A DNA stretch of 64,000 bases, taken from contig NZ_CP143542.1 of the NCBI RefSeq assembly GCF_046237605.1, forward strand, positions 3,410,001 to 3,474,000. Reading direction: 5' to 3'. Origin of the DNA: Paraperibacillus marinus (GTDB lineage: Bacteria > Bacillota > Bacilli > Bacillales > DSM-1321). The translations under genes and the position numbers were made by a program. Shown here piece by piece: positions 59,157-64,000 of this stretch (position 1 is its first letter; each line of letters starts with the position of its first letter). Under the pieces are notes generated by a model. The model saw nothing but the letters and a program-made list of their open reading frames with translations. It did not search any database and was not told the DNA's origin.

Positions 59157-59630
59157 TCAAGTCAGATTCGAAAACCCCTGCTGCCGCAGCGCTTCATATA
59201 CCAGGATAGCTGCCGTATTCGAAAGGTTCAGCGATCTTACCTTATCCGTCATCGGGATACGAAGGCACCGCTCCATATTTTCCTCAATCAAATCTTTTGG
59301 CAGGCCTGTCGTTTCCCGTCCAAAAACAAAATAAAAATCCTCTTCCGGCTGGCTGTAATCAAAGGAAGTAAAAGCCTTTTCTCCGAATTTCGTGATAAAG
59401 AATAGGTTCCCCCCTTCATGATCCCTAAGGAAGTCTTCAAGCGAGTCATGATAATGAATCGCTACATGCTCCCAGTAATCAAGGCCCGCACGCTTCAGCA
59501 TCTTATCATCGGTAGAAAAGCCAAGCGGGTGTATCAAATGAAGCACGGTGCCGGTTGCGGCGCAGGTTCTTGCGATATTTCCTGTATTTGACGGTATCTG
59601 CGGCTGGTATAAAACAATATGTATGGCCAA
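59157..59630 (-). CDS. trmL: tRNA (cytidine/uridine-2'-O-)-methyltransferase TrmL
   Basis: 157 residues of the SPOUT class that methylate the wobble ribose of tRNA-Leu. Motifs: YQPQIPSNTGNIARTC (N-terminal), FGRETTGLP (motif 2) and SLNLSNTAAILVYEAL (motif 3). TTG 59630 is used because GAGGAG is 8 nt upstream. B. subtilis CspR is the orthologue and occupies the same neighbourhood next to yhbB and queG. Confidence 0.93.
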   Translation of the reverse strand: MAIHIVLYQPQIPSNTGNIARTCAATGTVLHLIHPLGFSTDDKMLKRAGLDYWEHVAIHYHDSLEDFLRDHEGGNLFFITKFGEKAFTSFDYSQPEEDFYFVFGRETTGLPKDLIEENMERCLRIPMTDKVRSLNLSNTAAILVYEALRQQGFSNLT

Positions 59631-59693
59631 AAAGGTCACTCCTCATTAATATCTAAGTGCTATTATAAACTTTTTTTCAGTCAGCTTAAATGA

Positions 59694-60551
59694 TTATGAA
59701 TCGGTTACGATCTTAAAGAACGCATATTTTATACGGGGTGTATACGCGGTTGAGTCTTCATATTTCCAGTACCTCATGCGGCTGTTGGTAGTATGGGCGT
59801 TCACCAGCGGCATGCCATAGGCATCCCTGCCGGTCACGATTGTATTATGATTATAGCGTCCGTCCCCTTCAAAATCATAGCAGATGATATCCCCGTATGT
59901 CAGTTCCTCCGGCTTTGAGACCATCCTCGTCTTCAAACCCTTTGACCTGCCGAGGTATAATTTAAGAGAATGAGCCACCGCCCAGCTGTAGCTCCAGGTC
60001 TTTCCTGTATACCACCAGCCCCGCTGCCGCTGCGGCTGCCCCCACACCGGTGCCCCTCCGGCTCGTAAGCATTGGGAAATAAAGTTTGTACAGTCATCCT
60101 GAAACTTTTTATAGCCTGGATTAAATTCATTCCACCATCTTTCTGCATATTGTACAGCTTTGAGCCGATTATATGTATACACCGCCCGTACATCCTCACC
60201 CTCCGCCTCCTCAGATTCAGCACTGCTGAACAATACCGGCTGTACATCATCCATGACCATCCGATTTCCTTCAAAGACGGCCTGTCTGTGTTCAATCTCT
60301 TCCTCCAGATACAGCAGCTCCTTTTGCTTGATAAGATATTTATAGTGAACATCATAATCGATTGTAATATTCCGCTGTTCCTGACGAACGGATTTTACCA
60401 TGCCGCCTGCCTTCACATTCACAATCTCAGCCGAACGCTCCCTGAGCGATTCCAGCTTACGGCTTGCCCTTGTACACTCAGCGCGTTCCGCTGAACCGGA
60501 GATATAAACGTCCACCCTTTCCTGCAGCAGCTGCTCTAACTGTTCTTTCAT
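59694..60551 (-). CDS. yhbB: YhbB-like amidase-domain protein
   Basis: 285 residues: an N-terminal helical region (about 1-120) and a C-terminal putative amidase domain with catalytic Cys in DDCTNFISQCLRAGG and a His in YNHNTIVTGRD. The domain is NlpC/P60-like and usually linked to cell wall or spore processes. No signal peptide is evident. The position between trmL and queG matches B. subtilis yhbB. The start ATG 60551 has only a GGGCGGGAA site. Confidence 0.85.
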   Translation of the reverse strand: MKEQLEQLLQERVDVYISGSAERAECTRASRKLESLRERSAEIVNVKAGGMVKSVRQEQRNITIDYDVHYKYLIKQKELLYLEEEIEHRQAVFEGNRMVMDDVQPVLFSSAESEEAEGEDVRAVYTYNRLKAVQYAERWWNEFNPGYKKFQDDCTNFISQCLRAGGAPVWGQPQRQRGWWYTGKTWSYSWAVAHSLKLYLGRSKGLKTRMVSKPEELTYGDIICYDFEGDGRYNHNTIVTGRDAYGMPLVNAHTTNSRMRYWKYEDSTAYTPRIKYAFFKIVTDS

Positions 60552-60641
60552 GCATATTCCCGCCCTTCGGTTCATCCTTGCTTAAATGTATGTGAGTGGG
60601 CTTGGGATATTAACTCAAAAAAAATAACCGGGGGTTCCCGG

Positions 60642-61778
60642 TTACAGCCTTGTCATGAGCTCCATCCCTTTATCAATCTCAGCAAGAACCTCTGGGTCAT
60701 TATCTGTTCTTTTCGCCCGTTCCAGCGCTTCCCTGGAATCCTCTCCGCCGATTTTGCCGAGTGCCCAGGCAGCCGTCCCTCTTATCACAGGACGCGGATC
60801 ATTCTCCATGACCTGTATCAGCTCAGGGACTGCCGTTTCTTCCTTATAATGGGCCAGCGCAATAATTGCATTCCGCTGCAGCGGTTTCTTTCCTCTCCAT
60901 GAACCGGATATACGGCCGAACTTCTCTTTAAACTCCCGGTTGCTCATCTGGAGCATAGGAGTAAGAAGCGGCTTGGCCACTTCGGGATCTGCCTCCAGCT
61001 CAGGATGGAAATGAAAATCCTTGCCTTTGTTTTCCGGACAGACCGTCTGGCAGGTATCACAGCCATAAATCCTGTTCCCGATCTTGGTGCGGAACTCGTC
61101 CGGAAGAAATCCTTTTGTCTGGGTCAAGAAGGCAATGCAGCGCTGCGCATCGAGCTGCCCGCCGCCAATAAGCGCCCCGGTCGGGCAGACATCGATACAC
61201 TTATTGCAGCTTCCGCACCGGTCTTCCATAGGCGCATCCGCCTCAAAAGGGAGATTGGTGATCATTTCGCCTAAATAAACATAGGATCCGAACTCGGGAG
61301 TGATAATCGAACAGTTCTTTCCGCTCCAGCCGACGCCTGCGCGCTGTGCCACTGCCCGGTCCACAAGTTCCCCGGTGTCGACCATCGACTGACAGCGGGA
61401 ATCAGGGACCCTCTCATATATATAAGCTTCCAGCCTGCTGAGCCGGTCACGGAGCACGGCATGATAATCTTCGCCCCAGGATGCCCTGCAGAAGATGCCG
61501 CGCCTCTCCCCTCTCTTGCTTTGCTTGGCATTCTTCAATTTTGAAGGATATGCAAGGGCGATAGAAATGATAGAGCGGGGTTCATCAAATATAATGCCGG
61601 GATTGGTACGCTTTTCAATGTCCGGTTCTTCAAAACCTGATTGATAGCCAAGCTCCTGCTGACGGATCAGCTTATTCTTCATATCGTCAAAAGTGCTTGC
61701 TGTGGTAAAACCGATTTTATCAATCCCGATCGTTTTGCTGTATTCAATAATATCTTGTTTTAACAGGCTATAGTCCAT
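60642..61778 (-). CDS. queG: Epoxyqueuosine reductase
   Basis: 378 residues; the last step of queuosine synthesis in tRNA, using cobalamin and two [4Fe-4S] clusters. Cluster cysteines: C188, C191, C194, C198 (CGSCNKCIDVC) and C240, C243, C247 with C214. Asp134 in VDTGEL is the probable proton donor. C-terminal HEAT-like repeats (about 310-370) bind tRNA. ATG 61778 follows GGGAGG. Orthologue of B. subtilis YhbA. Confidence 0.95.
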   Translation of the reverse strand: MDYSLLKQDIIEYSKTIGIDKIGFTTASTFDDMKNKLIRQQELGYQSGFEEPDIEKRTNPGIIFDEPRSIISIALAYPSKLKNAKQSKRGERRGIFCRASWGEDYHAVLRDRLSRLEAYIYERVPDSRCQSMVDTGELVDRAVAQRAGVGWSGKNCSIITPEFGSYVYLGEMITNLPFEADAPMEDRCGSCNKCIDVCPTGALIGGGQLDAQRCIAFLTQTKGFLPDEFRTKIGNRIYGCDTCQTVCPENKGKDFHFHPELEADPEVAKPLLTPMLQMSNREFKEKFGRISGSWRGKKPLQRNAIIALAHYKEETAVPELIQVMENDPRPVIRGTAAWALGKIGGEDSREALERAKRTDNDPEVLAEIDKGMELMTRL

Positions 61779-61851
61779 AGTGGAAAACCTCCCTTCTGCT
61801 GCACAAAAATGATTATGGTACACTATTTATAAAAAACATGGAGGAATGGCA

Positions 61852-62520
61852 GTGAATATCCGTATTAGCAATGATCTTTCCGAAAAAATCCCAGGCTTTA
61901 AGGCAGCCTGCATTCACTATCATAATATCACGGTCGGTCCCTCCCCCAAAATGATCCAGGGGCGCATCCAGCTGTTCCAGGAAAGTTTGTTCCTCGATTT
62001 ACAGGAAAAGGTACTCACTGATTATGAAGGCATTAAAGAGTGGCGGAGTATTTTCAAGAAGGCTGGCACTGATCCATCCAGATACCGCCCTTCAGCAGAA
62101 GCACTGTTTCGCAGAGTTAAGAAACAGCAATTCCTGCCGCCCATCCACTCCGCCATCGATATCAATAACTTTTTTTCACTGAAGTATGAAATTCCGCTTG
62201 GCATCTACGACAGGGATCATATCTCCGGCAATGTCACCATAGCAGCGGGCGGTCCGGACGATGCCTATCAAGGGCTTAATGGCCGTATGAATATGCTGGC
62301 TGGCATGATCCTTGCCAGAGACGAGAATGGTCCATTCGGTACGCCATATGTGGATTCAGAGCGGACAAAGGTAACCGAAAACACCGTCAATGCCCTTCAA
62401 ATCGTTTATTTAAAGCCTTCCATGTATAAAGAAGAAGGCTTAGAGCTTGCCGAGTCAATCAGTTCTATGTTCACACAGGTCCATGGCGGGGAAGCAGAAG
62501 TTGAGGTCGTAACAGCCTGA
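61852..62520 (+). CDS. B3/B4 tRNA-binding-domain protein
   Basis: A 222-residue protein of the B3/4 domain family (the PheT-related editing fold): YRPSAEALFRRVKK, INNFFSLKYEIPLGIYD and GPFGTPYVDSERT. Stand-alone versions may deacylate mischarged tRNA, which is not proven. GTG 61852 is chosen, 7 nt after GGAGG; ATG 61846 is too close to it. Divergent from queG. Confidence 0.85.
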   Translation: MNIRISNDLSEKIPGFKAACIHYHNITVGPSPKMIQGRIQLFQESLFLDLQEKVLTDYEGIKEWRSIFKKAGTDPSRYRPSAEALFRRVKKQQFLPPIHSAIDINNFFSLKYEIPLGIYDRDHISGNVTIAAGGPDDAYQGLNGRMNMLAGMILARDENGPFGTPYVDSERTKVTENTVNALQIVYLKPSMYKEEGLELAESISSMFTQVHGGEAEVEVVTA

Positions 62521-62561
62521 GAGGTTGTTTCGGCTTCTTTCTGCTCGTCCATAAATTAAAA

Positions 62562-62600
62562 AACGCAATGCTTCGTATGCTAAATACAAAACACTGCGTT
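62562..62600 (-). terminator. Terminator of tRNA-Gly
   Basis: AACGCAGTG pairs with CATTGCGTT and is followed by TTTTTAA on the minus strand. Confidence 0.8.
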
Positions 62601-62612
62601 GTGACCTATGTA

Positions 62613-62686
62613 TGGAGCGGGTGATGAGAATCGAACTCACGACATCAGCTTGGAAGGCTGAGGTTTTACCATTAAACTACACCCGC
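62613..62686 (-). tRNA. tRNA-Gly (anticodon TCC)
   Basis: 74 nt on the minus strand: acceptor stem GCGGGTG/CACCCGC, T loop GTTCGATTC, anticodon TCC in CTTCCAA, and an encoded CCA end. It is a single-gene unit with its own promoter and terminator. Confidence 0.97.
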
Positions 62687-62725
62687 ATATATTGTCGAAG
62701 ATTGTTATATCAACTGACAAAAATA

Positions 62726-62754
62726 ATTATAACGCCATTTCAGGAAATAATCAA
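62726..62754 (-). promoter_or_regulatory. Promoter of tRNA-Gly
   Basis: On the minus strand TTGATT (62749-62754) and TATAAT (62726-62731) are separated by 17 nt, about 40 nt before the mature tRNA. Confidence 0.75.
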
Positions 62755-62871
62755 CCCCTATTTAAGAAGTTTGTTCAGTTATAGTTTGGTCAGATTCATA
62801 GCAATTTATTCCTCCTTATGAAATGGGAATTTGCTTCAAACATTCTTCCTGACACAAATATATCTTAAGGA

Positions 62872-63288
62872 TTAATCGTATATGATAAATTCACCATTTT
62901 CACGCAGCTTTTTTATAGAAGTAACCATATGGTTGATCTGTTCATCTGTGTGTCTTTCCCATGAGCCTAACTCTGCTATGATCTTTAATGGTGATTTGGA
63001 TCTATATGACCGTGTTGGGTTCCCGGGAAACTTTTTGTCCGTTACGTTCGGGTCATTTTCAAACTCCCCCAAAGGTTCTACAATATAAATTCTTTCCTTT
63101 GAATTAGATGCCGCTAACTCTGCACCCCATTTAGCAGCCTCTAATGTTCCAGTGAAATATATATGATTAGATATTTTATCCTGGTAATTTGATAAATAGT
63201 TCGGTTCCAGTAAATCTCCAATCTGTAATTGGGCTTTCGTACCATGAAAGAATGGACCCCTATCCAAGACAACTTTTTTGCTGTTCAT
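62872..63288 (-). CDS. arr: Rifamycin ADP-ribosyltransferase
   Basis: 138 residues that match Arr over their full length: GPFFHGTKAQLQIGDLL, NHIYFTGTLEAAKWGAELA, RIYIVEPLGEFENDPNVTDK and FPGNPTRSYRSKSPL. Arr inactivates rifamycins by ADP-ribosylation from NAD. GAGGTG is 7 nt before ATG 63288. It sits in an AT-rich stretch with a broken gene next to it, which suggests acquisition, although arr is also chromosomal in several Bacilli. Confidence 0.93.
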   Translation of the reverse strand: MNSKKVVLDRGPFFHGTKAQLQIGDLLEPNYLSNYQDKISNHIYFTGTLEAAKWGAELAASNSKERIYIVEPLGEFENDPNVTDKKFPGNPTRSYRSKSPLKIIAELGSWERHTDEQINHMVTSIKKLRENGEFIIYD

Positions 63289-63341
63289 ATTGATACACCT
63301 CTAACTTTAAATTTGTGTATACCATTATATTTTCAAATTAC

Positions 63342-63563
63342 TTAAATAGAACTGAATGCGATGACGGAATAACAATTTGATAGGGTAAGGAATCCATTCA
63401 CCAATCCCCCCGTTAATTTATCTTTAATTATTCGACCGCAAGCTGCTATTTCCTTCATTAAGTTTGCTGCTTCGTTAGTATAATAAGTCAAAAATACATT
63501 GCTAATCGCCTCAAAAGTTGAGTCTTCCATCTTCTTCACCCAACCAGCAATTAAAGATTTCAC
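63342..63563 (-). CDS. Short open frame of unknown function
   Basis: 73 codons from GTG 63563, or 62 from ATG 63530. There is no good ribosome site. The product has a helical segment (AISNVFLTYYTNEAANLMKE) and a hydrophobic end. It may be the remnant of a larger gene together with the fragment just upstream. No family recognised. Confidence 0.3.
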   Translation of the reverse strand: MKSLIAGWVKKMEDSTFEAISNVFLTYYTNEAANLMKEIAACGRIIKDKLTGGLVNGFLTLSNCYSVIAFSSI

Positions 63564-63575
63564 ATTTCACAATGA

Positions 63576-63791
63576 TCATCCTGGTGAAGTAACCCTTTTA
63601 ACAGCTGGCATAAATGGAAATAAGTCTTTTTTGGATTGTTCGTAGTGGTTTGGTGAATGAATTTTTTGATATTTATTCACTTGCCCAATCGAATGACCTT
63701 ATTCAGGACCAATAAGGCGGCCGGCATTTTTAGCACTAGCCATAATTGTGTAATAACTCCAAGAGTGATAATTGTGGTTTTGTATAAACAT
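63576..63791 (-). pseudogene. Unidentified gene fragment with an internal stop
   Basis: A 72-codon minus-strand frame that looks protein-coding on both sides of an in-frame TAA (63699-63701): HNYHSWSYYTIMASAKNAG before it and GHSIGQVNKYQKIHSPNHY then DLFPFMPAVKRVTSPG after it. No ribosome site precedes the first Met, so the 5' part is probably missing. I do not recognise the family. Confidence 0.5.
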
Positions 63792-63877
63792 TAATTGTTA
63801 ATTTATGGTGAGCGCCCTGTCTAATACTGTTTAGGCGGAATATATTAGTTTATATCACGATTAAAGGAGGAAATTGG

Positions 63878-64000
63878 ATGGGAGGGAGTCATAAAAAACG
63901 CAGCTCGAAACCTGGTCCTAAAAAACCAGGTCCCAAACCTATTAAGTTAAAAAAGCGCATCAAAAAAAATAAATTCAATAAAAAATGGGATGAATGTACT
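63878..64000 (+). CDS. Start of a very basic protein (runs off the window)
   Basis: AAAGGAGG is 7 nt before ATG 63878. The first 41 residues are Lys/Pro-rich (HKKRSSKPGPKKPGPKPIK) and end with KKWDECT at the window edge. Such basic N-termini occur in spore coat and nucleic-acid-binding proteins, and the rest is not visible. Confidence 0.55.
   Translation, partial: MGGSHKKRSSKPGPKKPGPKPIKLKKRIKKNKFNKKWDECT

Noticed and set aside
63699..63701. Possible recoded stop (selenocysteine or pyrrolysine) in the 63.6-kb fragment
   Set aside because: The codon is TAA, which is not used for either residue; simple decay is more likely.

Overview
The window reads as chromosomal DNA of an endospore-forming, low-to-medium GC member of the Bacillaceae. 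Evidence: strong AGGAGG-type ribosome binding sites, a broad set of sporulation, coat and germination genes (spoVR, prkA, yhbH, cotJABC, a gerA-type operon, ytaF, a ymaF-like gene), and neighbourhoods recognisable from Bacillus subtilis: yhcT/yhcU/yhcX (26.4-30.8 kb), adeR-ald (47-49.6 kb) and yhbA(queG)-yhbB-cspR(trmL)...prkA-yhbH (54-61.8 kb). I cannot assign genus or species from sequence alone.

Layout. 0-9 kb: a BdbC-type disulfide protein, a ModA-like lipoprotein, a DUF2243/CtaG pair, a GAF-STAS protein, a ferrous iron operon with FeoB split into two genes, a cytoplasmic alpha-amylase and YtaF. 8.9-16 kb: a MATE exporter, an array of hairpins with an exact 52-bp period, an isolated glgC, an arsRBC operon, a DUF4256 gene and a His-rich YmaF-like gene. 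16.4-22.4 kb: an island bounded by a 155-bp direct repeat of the spoVR 3' end. It holds a cupredoxin/DoxX/exported-protein group, a second cotJABC operon-type cluster member set, and several decayed genes (ATP-dependent DNA ligase, a MetS-like microprotein, a bacterial-Ig surface protein). 22-32.6 kb: spoVR, a yhdB-like gene, pgcA, yhcX, a second bdbC with a membrane thioredoxin, yhcU, yhcT, a YeaQ-type membrane protein, an SH3-like lipoprotein and a GNAT enzyme. 32.7-38.1 kb: an ATP-grasp ligase followed by two large paralogous proteins sharing a papain-like Gln-Cys-His-Asn signature. This is the best candidate for an undescribed system. 38.4-46.9 kb: a yhfK-like gene, a soluble PAS histidine kinase, an ABC-F protein behind a three-element attenuator, an aldo/keto reductase, a manganese catalase and a phosphate transporter pair. 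47-62.7 kb: adeR-ald, a gerABC-type germination operon, a 3-methyladenine glycosylase, yhbH, prkA, a 29-residue membrane peptide, a nitroreductase, trmL, yhbB, queG, a B3/4 protein and tRNA-Gly. 62.8-64 kb: an AT-rich accessory stretch with a rifamycin ADP-ribosyltransferase gene, a broken gene fragment and the start of a very basic protein.

Repeats connect the regions. A roughly 185-bp non-coding element occurs four times (3.8, 15.4, 31.8, 38.2 kb), each time directly 3' of the intrinsic terminator of the gene on the same strand. A second GC-rich element with 9-bp terminal inverted repeats occurs at 16.2 and 26.2 kb. Short GGGAAAT...GGGACAGTCCC palindromes occur at 43.9, 46.9 and 55.4 kb.

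Functionally, PrkA, YhbH and SpoVR (homologues of the enterobacterial YeaG/YeaH/YcgB set) are all present although not contiguous. Redox and metal handling is prominent: two BdbC proteins, arsenic, iron, a cupredoxin and two Mn-catalase-fold proteins. Antibiotic self-protection is suggested by the ABC-F, Arr and MATE genes.
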